A stretch of DNA of 64,000 nt from the NCBI RefSeq assembly GCF_000591055.1, contig NC_020388.1, forward strand, positions 2,356,001 through 2,420,000, read 5' to 3'. This document shows, one piece after another, positions 1 through 7,456 of this stretch (position 1 is its first letter; each line of letters starts with the position of its first letter). The notes beneath the pieces were generated by a model that searched no databases, was not told the origin of the DNA, and worked only from the letters and a program-made list of their open reading frames with translations. This stretch comes from Natronomonas moolapensis 8.8.11 (lineage in GTDB: Archaea > Halobacteriota > Halobacteria > Halobacteriales > Haloarculaceae). A program made the translations under genes and the position numbers.

Positions 1-69
1 GGCTTCGACGGAGTCGGACGGGGGGTCGGCTAACGGGTCTGTAGAATTTTCAGAAGCGCTTCTGTGAAT

Positions 70-139
70 GGGACCGCCGTGATTCGAACACGGGTCCAAC
101 GCACCCCATGCGCAGAGGATACCACTACCCCACGGTCCC
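70..139 (-). tRNA. tRNA-Pro(GGG)
   Basis: On the minus strand the 70 bases fold as a cloverleaf. The acceptor stem pairs GGGACCG with CGGTCCC, the T-arm is CCGTG-TTCGAAT-CACGG, and the anticodon loop reads ATGGGGT, giving U33 and anticodon GGG (proline). No CCA is encoded and no intron is visible. A TATA-like gtttaac (167-173) lies about 30 bases upstream of the 5' end. The outermost anticodon-stem pair is a U-U mismatch and the next is G-U, so the stem is slightly weak. The isotype call rests on the GGG anticodon and loop register. Confidence 0.93.
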
Positions 140-194
140 TCGCGTTTCGAGGGACGGTTGAGGAACGTTTAACCTCTTCGTTTCGCGTCGGCGT

Positions 195-1073
195 TCACAC
201 CAACACGCGCTCTAATTCGACGACCGTCCCCGACTCCGCGTCGGGGTCGCCGACCAAGTGGCCGAGACAGACCGCAGCGCCGTCGGGGGTATAACAGGCC
301 ACGAGATCGCCCGGGTCGGCGCCGGCCAACCCGGCGTCGATGACGCCGGGGGCGTACACCGGCGCACCCTCGGCGACCTCGCGGGCGGCCGAGGGCGCGA
401 CGGTCACCGTCGGCAGCCCCTCGAGGGCGCGTTCGGCCGGCGAGACGACCTCACAGAGCAGGTCGGCGTCGTCCGACTCCCGCCAGAAGGCGAGACCGTC
501 GGCGAGGTCCTCCATCGTCGAAAGCGTCGCGTCGGTGAAGCCAGCAGTCTTTGTCCGCCGGAGGTCGCCCATGTGCGCGCCGGTCCCGAGCGCCAACCCG
601 AGGTCGTGACAGAGCTTCCGGATATAGGTGCCGCTCGCACACTCGATGTCGAGCAGCGCTCGGCGCTCCTCGCGTTCGAGGGCTTCGAGGCGGTGTATCT
701 CCCGTGTCCGGAGGCGACGGACGACCGCGGACTTCCGAGGAGGCTTCTGGTAGAGGGCGGTCTCGAACGCCGAGAGCGTCGATTCGAAGTCGGCGGGGAG
801 CCGCCCGTGGGCCTCGAGGACGGCGACGTACCCCTTCCGGCTGTCGTCGAACACCTGCGCCGCGCGGGTGGCCGTCCCCGTCAGGATCGGCAGACAGCCG
901 GTGACCTTCGGGTCGAGCGTTCCGGCGTGGGCGGCGCGGTCGACGCCGGCCATGTCCCGGACCCAGGCGGCGACCTGGTGGGCCGACGGTCCCGGTGGCT
1001 TGTCGAGGTTGACGACGCCGAACTCCAGAAGCGTCGCCGGGTCGCGCTCCGCGGGGGGACCACGCTCGCGCAT
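195..1073 (-). CDS. truB: tRNA/rRNA pseudouridine synthase Cbf5 (TruB family)
   Basis: A 292-residue archaeal Cbf5/TruB protein. It isomerises uridine to pseudouridine, either guided by H/ACA RNAs in a Nop10-Gar1-L7Ae complex or directly at tRNA U55. The catalytic motif HAGTLDP places the nucleophilic Asp at about residue 54. The KPPGPSAHQV and GTYIRKLCHDLG motifs are standard for the family, and the C-terminal ~75 residues form the PUA RNA-binding domain. The ATG start lies two bases after the cmk stop, so the two genes are almost certainly co-transcribed. The gene order DUF106-cmk-truB is typical of haloarchaea. Confidence 0.95.
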   Translation of the reverse strand: MRERGPPAERDPATLLEFGVVNLDKPPGPSAHQVAAWVRDMAGVDRAAHAGTLDPKVTGCLPILTGTATRAAQVFDDSRKGYVAVLEAHGRLPADFESTLSAFETALYQKPPRKSAVVRRLRTREIHRLEALEREERRALLDIECASGTYIRKLCHDLGLALGTGAHMGDLRRTKTAGFTDATLSTMEDLADGLAFWRESDDADLLCEVVSPAERALEGLPTVTVAPSAAREVAEGAPVYAPGVIDAGLAGADPGDLVACYTPDGAAVCLGHLVGDPDAESGTVVELERVLV

Positions 1074-1075
1074 GG

Positions 1076-1654
1076 TCAGAAGTCGTACTCGACGCCGTCG
1101 ATTGGGGTCTTGCCCTCGTCGTCGACGGTGTCGTATGCCTCGACGGCGGCGATGACGACGTCGAGGACCGCTCCGGGGGAAAACCGGGCGGTGTTGAGCG
1201 AGAGGTCGTAGATGCCGAGGTCGTCGATGTCGACGCCGTAGTACTCCCGGTAGCGCAACGCCTCGCTGTCGGCCCGTTCGACGGTCTCCTCGCGGGCCGT
1301 CTGGACGGCCTTGTCCTCGCGGTCGGCGATCCGCTCGGCGCGGATGTCGAGCGGGGCGTCGAGCCAGATCCGAAAGTCGGCGTGGGTGCCGGCCATCCAG
1401 CCCGCGAGCCGCGATTCGAGCACGAGGTCCTCGCGCTCGGCGGCGAGGTCGCGCTGCCGTCGATCGAGGTCCCGGTCTATCGAGTCGTCCTCCTCGGCGA
1501 GTTTGTTCAACTCCAGCGGCGTGAGGTCGCGCTCGGCGGCGAGGTCGCGGAAAATGTCACCACCGCTCACGTGTTCGGATCCCAGCCGTTCGGCCAGCCC
1601 GGCGGCGACCGTGCTCTTGCCGCTGCCGGCCGGGCCGGAGATGGTTATCAACAT
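1076..1654 (-). CDS. cmk: cytidylate kinase
   Basis: A 192-residue (d)CMP kinase of the archaeal type, converting CMP and dCMP to the diphosphates. The P-loop GPAGSGKST is at residues 7-15, followed by the GGDIFRDLA substrate-binding stretch and a lid region rich in Arg and Asp. The ATG at 1654 is chosen over a start 25 codons upstream because the extra residues ([11 protein letters not shown]...) are basic and non-conserved, while [10 protein letters not shown] is the normal beginning. Its stop lies two bases from the truB start. Confidence 0.93.
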   Translation of the reverse strand: MLITISGPAGSGKSTVAAGLAERLGSEHVSGGDIFRDLAAERDLTPLELNKLAEEDDSIDRDLDRRQRDLAAEREDLVLESRLAGWMAGTHADFRIWLDAPLDIRAERIADREDKAVQTAREETVERADSEALRYREYYGVDIDDLGIYDLSLNTARFSPGAVLDVVIAAVEAYDTVDDEGKTPIDGVEYDF

Positions 1655-1747
1655 ATCAGTACTGCGCCGCTGTGGGTCAAAGGCGTTACCGTTCGCGGCC
1701 GACGGACGCCGGTGAAACCGAAGCGCCACAGGCGGCCGATCGGCGGA

Positions 1748-2644
1748 TCACGTCGGCGTCGTCTGGATGTTCAGCGACTTGCGGATGACCTGTGTGAAAC
1801 ACATCGAGCAGACGAAGTACCAGCCGATCCACGCCTGGAGCGGCCCCACGAGCCCCTCGTTCCAGCCGACCTCGCCGACGATCGGCATCACCATCGGCCC
1901 GAGATCGATTCCGGGGTACAACGGCGCACCGCGGAAGCCGACGACGGCGTACATCCACAGGAAGACGGGAATGGTCAACAGCATGATCCACACCATCGGT
2001 CGGAACTGCTCTTTGAACATCCCGAGGTTGTCCGCCATCGCGTCCATCTGCTCGTCCTGGATGCGTTCGAGCGCCTCGTCGTCGCCGCGCTCTTTGGCCT
2101 CCTTGCGGCGCTCTTGGATCTCTTTCATCCGGCCCTGATAGGCCCCCATGACCTCCATATCCATCAGGTTCGACTGCAACAGCGTCGAGTAGAGCCCGGT
2201 GAACAGCGCGAGCACCATTATCACGGCAAAGAACGGAAGCAGATCCAACAGCGGACCGAGCGCGATGTTCAGCGTATCCGCGAGCGGCTCCCGGACCGAC
2301 CGGAACGTGTAACCGGCGAACATCGCGACCGACCCAACAGCGGCCATCTTGTCCCACTTCGACCACGAGGAGTCGCCGTCGGGCGCGTCGGGCAACTCGA
2401 GGTCGTCGTCCTCGAGCGCGTCCCTGACGCCGCCGGGGTCGGCGACGTCGAACCCCTCGCCGTCCGAGTCGACGAGCAGGCCGATCTCGATGAGCCGTCC
2501 CCACTGGCCGCTCGTGAGTTCATCGGAGACGTCGCCCCACGAGACGGTCCCCTCGTCGGCGCGGTCGAGGAGGTATTCGAGGGCGTCCTCCATCTCCGCG
2601 TCCTCCGAGACGAGTTCCTGTACCTTCGAGGCTGTGCGTGCCAT
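1748..2644 (-). CDS. DUF106 / EMC3-TMCO1-like membrane protein (Oxa1 superfamily)
   Basis: A 298-residue membrane protein. The first ~110 residues are soluble and acidic. A transmembrane hairpin follows (LLPFFAVIMVLALFTGLYSTLL), then a charged coiled coil (MKEIQERRKEAKERGDDEAL), then two to three further helices. This is the DUF106 layout, the archaeal relatives of EMC3/TMCO1 in the YidC/Oxa1 insertase superfamily, so a role in membrane-protein insertion is likely by family. The ATG at 2644 (MARTASKVQ) is preferred over one ten codons earlier. The gene is upstream of cmk and truB on the same strand, as in other haloarchaea. Confidence 0.88.
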   Translation of the reverse strand: MARTASKVQELVSEDAEMEDALEYLLDRADEGTVSWGDVSDELTSGQWGRLIEIGLLVDSDGEGFDVADPGGVRDALEDDDLELPDAPDGDSSWSKWDKMAAVGSVAMFAGYTFRSVREPLADTLNIALGPLLDLLPFFAVIMVLALFTGLYSTLLQSNLMDMEVMGAYQGRMKEIQERRKEAKERGDDEALERIQDEQMDAMADNLGMFKEQFRPMVWIMLLTIPVFLWMYAVVGFRGAPLYPGIDLGPMVMPIVGEVGWNEGLVGPLQAWIGWYFVCSMCFTQVIRKSLNIQTTPT

Positions 2645-2717
2645 TACCCCGTGTAGCGACTGGCGGGTAATCAAGCTTTTACCTTCGATGCGACCGACGG
2701 ATTCGGGGAAACGGGCG

Positions 2718-3005
2718 CTAGCCGTTCTCCTCTTGCGTCCCGTCGAGCGGTTCTGAGAGCGCTTCGAAGCGCTCCCGGAGCCGCCGTCGTCGCTCCGCCG
2801 TCCGCTCCGGCGACGCCTTGATGCCGACTAGCGTCCCGCCATCGAAGGTGAACGAACAGACGTCGCCGGCCGCCGTCCCGGCCGGGAGGTCCTCGACCGG
2901 AACGCGGCGCTCGGCGACCGTCTCGCCGTCGTCCTCGACCAGACAGACCGCCGTTCCCCCGGTGATCCGATCCACCGTTCCGGTGTAGGTCCCTTCGAGG
3001 GTCAC
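2718..3005 (-). CDS. DUF3006 family protein
   Basis: A 95-residue acidic protein. A small beta-rich fold (GTYTGTVDRITGGTAVCLVEDDGE) is followed by a charged C-terminal helix with a run of Arg (AERRRRLRERF). It matches DUF3006, a family of unknown function often found beside ComEC-type beta-lactamase-fold proteins. Its start overlaps the stop of that upstream neighbour by four bases, which points to translational coupling and a joint function. Confidence 0.75.
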   Translation of the reverse strand: MTLEGTYTGTVDRITGGTAVCLVEDDGETVAERRVPVEDLPAGTAAGDVCSFTFDGGTLVGIKASPERTAERRRRLRERFEALSEPLDGTQEENG

Positions 3006-4051
3006 GCGGCCACCCCCACCACGAAGCGCTCCGCGGTCGGATCGGTCGGGTCGGCGCCCGCTTCGGGCGCGGCTTTCAGTTCCAGCGGGTCGGTCGTCGC
3101 CGCCGCCTGCGTCCGGACGACGATCCGTTCGCCGTCGCTCTCGAAGACGATCGAGCCGTGGGCCCCGGTCCAGAGCGTCCGGATCCCCCGCTCGGCGAAC
3201 CGCCGTAGGGGCTCGTCGTGGGGGTGGCCGAACTGGGAATCATAACCCGAGGAGACGACCGCGACCGCGGGATCGACCACGTCGAGAAAGGCCGGGGCTG
3301 AGGAGGTGTCGGACCCGTGGTGGCCGGCCTGATACACGTCGACATCGAGGCGCTTGCCGTGGGTTCCGAGTAGCCGCGATTCGGCCGCGCGCTCGGCGTC
3401 GCCAGTGAACAGAAACGACGTCTCCCCGGCGGCGACCGACACGGAGACGCCGTTGTCGTGGAGGTCGTCGCCGACGGGCGGCGAGGGCGAAAGCACCGTC
3501 GCCGCCGCCCCCTCGAGTGGGATCTCGTCGCCGGATCGGACCTCGAAGAGCCGAACGTCGTGGCGCTCGACCGCGTCCAGATAGCGCTCGTACGTCCGGG
3601 AGGTGTGCGTGACGCCCGAATCGTACACCGCTCCGATCCCTCCGCGCTCGGTCTCGTAGCGGTCGATGATCGCTTCGTGGCCGCCGATGTGGTCCGCGTG
3701 GGCGTGCGTCGAGACGAGGTGGTCGATCCGCTCGACACCCCGGGCATCCAGGTACTCGAGGACCGTCTCGCCGTCGTCGCGCCAACCGCCCGAATCGATC
3801 AGCATCGTCTCTTCGTCGGTCCGGAGCAGCGTCGCGTCGGCCTGGCCGACGTCGATGACGTACACCACGAGCGTGCCGTTCGGCGGCGGGGCGGTCCCCG
3901 TCGTCCCCGCAGGCGTCGGTGTCCCGTCGGTTGCCGTCCCGTCGGTTGCCGTCCCGTCGGTTGCCGTCCCGTCGGGGCCGACCCCGAGTCCCGCACACCC
4001 GGATAACACGACGAGCAGACAACACGCCACCACGGGGACTCGGTATCGCAT
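3002..4051 (-). CDS. secreted metallo-beta-lactamase-fold lipoprotein, ComEC/Rec2-like
   Basis: A 349-residue protein with a lipoprotein signal peptide: VPVVACCLLVVLSGC, lipobox Cys at residue 19. A low-complexity linker of repeated DGTAT units follows, then a metallo-beta-lactamase domain from about residue 60. The metal-binding motif HAHADH is at 116-121, and GDAE and GHHGSDTSS supply further ligands. This is the soluble domain seen at the C-terminus of ComEC DNA-uptake channels, here free and lipid-anchored on the cell surface. No channel domain is present. It may act as a surface nuclease or phosphodiesterase, but its substrate is unknown. The ATG at 4051 is chosen because it directly begins the signal peptide. 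Confidence 0.85.
   Translation of the reverse strand: MRYRVPVVACCLLVVLSGCAGLGVGPDGTATDGTATDGTATDGTPTPAGTTGTAPPPNGTLVVYVIDVGQADATLLRTDEETMLIDSGGWRDDGETVLEYLDARGVERIDHLVSTHAHADHIGGHEAIIDRYETERGGIGAVYDSGVTHTSRTYERYLDAVERHDVRLFEVRSGDEIPLEGAAATVLSPSPPVGDDLHDNGVSVSVAAGETSFLFTGDAERAAESRLLGTHGKRLDVDVYQAGHHGSDTSSAPAFLDVVDPAVAVVSSGYDSQFGHPHDEPLRRFAERGIRTLWTGAHGSIVFESDGERIVVRTQAAATTDPLELKAAPEAGADPTDPTAERFVVGVAA
3921..3975 (-). repeat. 15-bp tandem repeat coding DGTAT units
   Basis: The unit gtcccgtcggttgcc (plus strand) occurs three times in full plus ten bases of a fourth. It encodes the surface-exposed linker directly after the lipobox of the beta-lactamase-fold lipoprotein. In-frame 15-bp units can be gained or lost without breaking the gene, so linker length is likely to vary between strains. 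Confidence 0.9.
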
Positions 4052-4328
4052 AAAAACGTCACACGCTCCGTTTATAAGAGTCTTGTCAAGACCCGCATAC
4101 GAGAGACAGCGCGAACCCGGTCCAGTTGCGGCTCGGGTGTGTATGTTCGATTCCCTCTGGATTTCTTGCTGCCCATTTGCAGCCGTCACGTCACTCTATC
4201 GTGATTCAGCGGTCGAATCTCGGCGTTCACGCCGGGTGTGACTCGCGTACGCCCCGTGGCACAGACCACTGGAGATGGCCGGTCTGGAACGCCACCAGTT
4301 ATAGTAACCATCACAAGCGATTACACAT

Positions 4329-4353
4329 CGATCGCACTGCCGCCGTGCGATCG
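4329..4353. repeat. perfect 9-bp inverted repeat (hairpin)
   Basis: cgatcgcac at 4329-4337 pairs exactly with gtgcgatcg at 4345-4353 around a seven-base loop, with further pairing outside (acac against gtgt). There is no U-run after it, so it is not an ordinary intrinsic terminator. It could be the core of a structured RNA or a miniature element. Confidence 0.7.
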
Positions 4354-4425
4354 AGTGTGCAGTGTCTTCCGATCGCTACTGTAGCATCGCTCGTGGCGTT
4401 CGTTCACACACGGGGTCCGCTGACG

Positions 4426-4493
4426 CCCGATGGCTGGCGACCGCGGGAGTCCGTCCGACCCCCGATGGCTGGCGACCGCGGGAGTCCGTCCGA
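4426..4493. repeat. 33-bp perfect direct repeat, two copies
   Basis: Identical 33-bp copies at 4426-4458 and 4461-4493, each beginning cccgatggctggcgaccgcg, are separated by two bases. Exact identity in non-coding DNA suggests a recent duplication. Confidence 0.9.
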
Positions 4494-4591
4494 AACCCAA
4501 CTAATAACAGGCCGAGATCCCTCTGTCGAGGGACCCCGCGCCGTCGTCGGGCGTCGCCCGACTGCCTGCGGGATCTTCGATCCCGCTCCGC

Positions 4592-6238
4592 TTACGCCGC
4601 GGAAGATGTCACGCCGGATGCCTCGTTGTCGGGAATATCGATCCTTACTGTCGTCCCGTCGTTTATTTCGAACGAAACGTCTCCGTTGAGTGTCATTGCC
4701 GCCCACTTGAGTTGCCACAGCCCGAGTCCGGTCGTGTGTGTCAGTGGGTCTTCTGTGCCTCTGTTCAGGGCGTCGAGTTCCGCTGCAGGGATACCTGGGC
4801 CGTCGTCGCTGATGGTCACGCAGTAGCCCCCGTCCGTGGTTGTGATCGTCACTGCTACCGACGAGGCCGCGTAAGTAACCGCATTTTTCAGTGGACTTTC
4901 GATGGCGTTCTCGGCAGCCCGTCGATTCGTGGTCACTATGGCCGTTCCCGGCATATCAGTAGTGACAGTCACGCCCACTGTCGAAACACGGTCTAGTACT
5001 CTCCGTACGATCCGTGTGAGGTCGACCTGGCTGCTGGATTCTTGCGCCGAAACGAACTGATCGATCCGCTGTGCCTGCCGGCCGAGAGCAACAGCGTCAT
5101 CAGCAGCCGCGATGATCGATGAACGGTGCTCATCCACGGTACCCGGCAGGGTCTCGGCGTGGCTCTTTATTACGTCCATCCGGTTTCGAAGGTTATGTCT
5201 CAACACTCGGTTCAGAACCGATAACCGTTGTTGGCTGACCTCACGGTCGCTCACGTCACGAAAGCTGAGTACACTTCCAAGCCTGTTGCCGTGTGGATCG
5301 GTAACGGCTGATAGCTGTGAATCGTACTGTCGAACTCCAGCAGACGTTTCGAGAGAGATAGTCTCGCTAGCCACGATTTCGTCGACCTCGTACCCCAAGA
5401 CGTCGCCAACTTTGCTTTTTAAAAGCTCGCTCCGCGCCGTGTCGAGCGTCTCGACGGCGGTCCGGTTGCTCTGTACGACCCGCTCGTTCGCATCCACGAC
5501 GAACATCAGGTCGTCTGTCTGTTCGATCAGCGCGTTTTCACCGAGCGCTCCGACGGCCGGAATCGGGCCGAAGAGACCATACCGGTAGCGAGCAGCGGCC
5601 AAGCCCACACAGGCGGTGATCGCTCCAGCGTCGAACGTAACCGCCATCGCGGTCGCGGTTATCTCCAGAGTCGAGAGGTTCCAGAATAAAAACGACCCGA
5701 TCGGGATGGCCGAGAGCGACAGGGCCTGCCGCAATGAAAAGCGGGCATCGGTTTTGTTCTGCCGAATCAACAAGTAACAGCCGGACGCAACCAGCGACAG
5801 GACGTACGCAAAAACGACGGTGGCAGTAAAGCCTACAATCGCTGGCGGTAACTCGACCCGGCTTGCTTGAACACCAACGCGGAGCGGGACTAGCAACACC
5901 GGTACGGTCAGTGCCACGATCAGCCGACGGCTGATAGCTGGACGCGTCCCGGTGTATTGGAGCGCGAATACGAGCCACGGCGCAGTCATCAGGTTCCAAG
6001 TCACAAGTGGCAACAGCAACCATATCTGCTCTCCCGTCTCTGGGCCTGGGAGCCACGGCACAACACCGACCACGGCGGTGAGAACGCTTCCAGTACCCAG
6101 GATGCCGACAGCTATCGCCAGTGCGCGACGACCGAGCTGTGGATCCCTCCGTAGTAGCGAGTAACTGATCCAACACAGCCATCCCCCAGCGGAGAGTCCG
6201 ATAGCCAAGAGCCCATATATAAGCGAGACCACGCGCAA
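4592..6238 (-). CDS. membrane sensor histidine kinase, 7TM-PAS-HATPase
   Basis: A 548-residue sensor kinase. About seven transmembrane helices fill residues 1-215 (the HisKA_7TM-type input domain). A PAS domain covers roughly 235-330 (EQTDDLMFVVDANERVVQSN). The phosphoacceptor box is VLNRVLRHNLRN near residue 345, and a HATPase_c domain with DDGPGIP and a GLGLW G2 box follows. The protein autophosphorylates and would pass phosphate to an unlinked response regulator, since none is adjacent. The start is a TTG at 6238 with a TATA-like cgtataatg about 20 bases upstream; a GTG two codons later is equally possible. Its domain order matches the kinase at 23901, so the two are paralogues. Confidence 0.88.
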   Translation of the reverse strand: MRVVSLIYGLLAIGLSAGGWLCWISYSLLRRDPQLGRRALAIAVGILGTGSVLTAVVGVVPWLPGPETGEQIWLLLPLVTWNLMTAPWLVFALQYTGTRPAISRRLIVALTVPVLLVPLRVGVQASRVELPPAIVGFTATVVFAYVLSLVASGCYLLIRQNKTDARFSLRQALSLSAIPIGSFLFWNLSTLEITATAMAVTFDAGAITACVGLAAARYRYGLFGPIPAVGALGENALIEQTDDLMFVVDANERVVQSNRTAVETLDTARSELLKSKVGDVLGYEVDEIVASETISLETSAGVRQYDSQLSAVTDPHGNRLGSVLSFRDVSDREVSQQRLSVLNRVLRHNLRNRMDVIKSHAETLPGTVDEHRSSIIAAADDAVALGRQAQRIDQFVSAQESSSQVDLTRIVRRVLDRVSTVGVTVTTDMPGTAIVTTNRRAAENAIESPLKNAVTYAASSVAVTITTTDGGYCVTISDDGPGIPAAELDALNRGTEDPLTHTTGLGLWQLKWAAMTLNGDVSFEINDGTTVRIDIPDNEASGVTSSAA

Positions 6239-6339
6239 TACATGGTTTCAGAGCATTATACGAGTATCGGTGGAAACCGCACGAAGTTCAGAATCTATAT
6301 CGGTGTTGTCCCAGCGACCGATACGGATGCTCCAGACGC

Positions 6340-6960
6340 TCAGGCCACGTCCTCGATCGCGGCGTCGAGGTCGCTCCAGACCTCTTCGGGGGTCTGCTCG
6401 CCGTCGATCCGGACGAGTTCGCCCGATTCCTCGTAGTGGTCGATTACGGGCTGGGTGTTCTCGTCGAAGACGCGGAGGCGCTCGCGGACCGTCTCCTCGG
6501 TGTCGTCGTCGCGCTGGACGAGGCGCCCGCGGATCTCCTCGTCGTCGGGCATGTTGAACTCCGTGTGGTAGATATCGCCCGTCTCGGGGTCCATCCGCCG
6601 GCCGGTGAGCCGGTCGACGAGTTCCTCTTTGCTCACGTCGAGCAGCGCAACGAGGTCGAGATCGGTGATCTCCGAGAGGTACTCCGCCTGCGAGAGGTTT
6701 CGCGGGTAGCCATCGAGGACGAACCCGCCGGCGTCCTCGAGGGCGGCCTTGACGATCTCGTTGACGAGAGGGTCGGGGACCAACTCGCCCGCCTCCATGT
6801 ACTCGCGGGGCGTCCCGTGTTCGGTCTCCATGTCCTTGTTGGCGCGCAGCGCGTCGCCGGTCGTCACGTGCTCGACATCGTAGTGCTCGAGGATGTTGCT
6901 CGATTGGGTTCCCTTGCCGGCCCCCGGTGCGCCGAGCAGCAGGATCTTCGGTCGGTTCAT
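6340..6960 (-). CDS. adk: adenylate kinase
   Basis: A 206-residue nucleoside monophosphate kinase (ATP + AMP to 2 ADP) of the bacterial-type family. The P-loop [10 protein letters not shown] is at residues 10-19, with the AMP-binding TTGDALR and the [11 protein letters not shown] motif. The lid ([13 protein letters not shown]) lacks the four zinc-binding cysteines. In haloarchaea adk normally sits next to the DUF106 and cmk genes; here about 3.7 kb of other genes intervene. The promoter is listed separately. Confidence 0.96.
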   Translation of the reverse strand: MNRPKILLLGAPGAGKGTQSSNILEHYDVEHVTTGDALRANKDMETEHGTPREYMEAGELVPDPLVNEIVKAALEDAGGFVLDGYPRNLSQAEYLSEITDLDLVALLDVSKEELVDRLTGRRMDPETGDIYHTEFNMPDDEEIRGRLVQRDDDTEETVRERLRVFDENTQPVIDHYEESGELVRIDGEQTPEEVWSDLDAAIEDVA

Positions 6961-6980
6961 GATCGACTATTCAGAACGGT

Positions 6981-6991
6981 CCCTAAAAGTC
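6981..6991 (-). promoter_or_regulatory. TATA box of adk
   Basis: On the minus strand gacttttaggg is centred about 26 bases before the adk ATG, the spacing expected when transcription starts at or next to the start codon (a leaderless mRNA). Confidence 0.65.
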
Positions 6992-7099
6992 TTGACTGAA
7001 CGCGGGCGGGTCGTCCGGGCGCGGGTGGCCGGGCCGTCAGGAGAGTGAGACGGCGCCCACGAACGCGGGGTTGATGTGGCCGGACGACCGAAAGCCGTC

Positions 7100-7450
7100 A
7101 TGGCGGCCGACAGCCCCGGTGAGCGGCGACAGGTGCTCGTGCAGCGGATCGTCGAGTCGCGGCGGCGCAGCGAAGCGACCGTCTTTCGCGCCGGGGACGC
7201 GTCGGTCGAGTACGACGACCGGCGTCTGCGTCTCGACGTCGACCCGGACGAGCGGGACCGACTCGACGCGCTGTTGTCGGCGTACCACGTCTTCAAAATC
7301 AAACAGCCCGAGACGCGAAAGGCGGCGGAGGGCGTGTGTTACCTCTCGGCGGTGACGGACGCGAAACACGCCGCCGACTTCCTCGAGGCGCTGTTCCGCG
7401 AGGTGTACGGCCGCCCGGAGGGATACGAACTCCGGGTCGGACCCGTCTGA
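7100..7450 (+). CDS. uncharacterised haloarchaeal protein
   Basis: A 116-residue soluble alpha/beta protein of mixed charge. I do not recognise a named family. The beginning (SPGERRQVLVQRIVESRRRS) is basic and helical, the middle resembles a small beta sheet (ATVFRAGDASVEYDDRRLRLDV), and the end is helical (AKHAADFLEALFREVYG). The ATG at 7100 is preferred over an in-frame GTG eight codons upstream. It is convergent with the K+ channel gene, with only six bases between the two stop codons. Confidence 0.7.
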   Translation: MAADSPGERRQVLVQRIVESRRRSEATVFRAGDASVEYDDRRLRLDVDPDERDRLDALLSAYHVFKIKQPETRKAAEGVCYLSAVTDAKHAADFLEALFREVYGRPEGYELRVGPV

Positions 7451-7456
7451 CCCGAC

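Larger units (their letters stand above)
4052..4591. other. gene-free stretch with a strong hairpin and a tandem repeat
   Basis: No convincing coding region lies in these 540 bases between the lipoprotein gene start and the end of the histidine kinase gene. The first ~50 bases contain the lipoprotein promoter region: aaaacgtc next to the start, and ttataagag around 4071-4079 as a TATA candidate on the minus strand. The rest carries the hairpin at 4329-4353, the tandem repeat at 4426-4493 and a small palindrome (gatccctctgtcgagggacc, 4518-4537) that may serve as a terminator. Confidence 0.6.
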
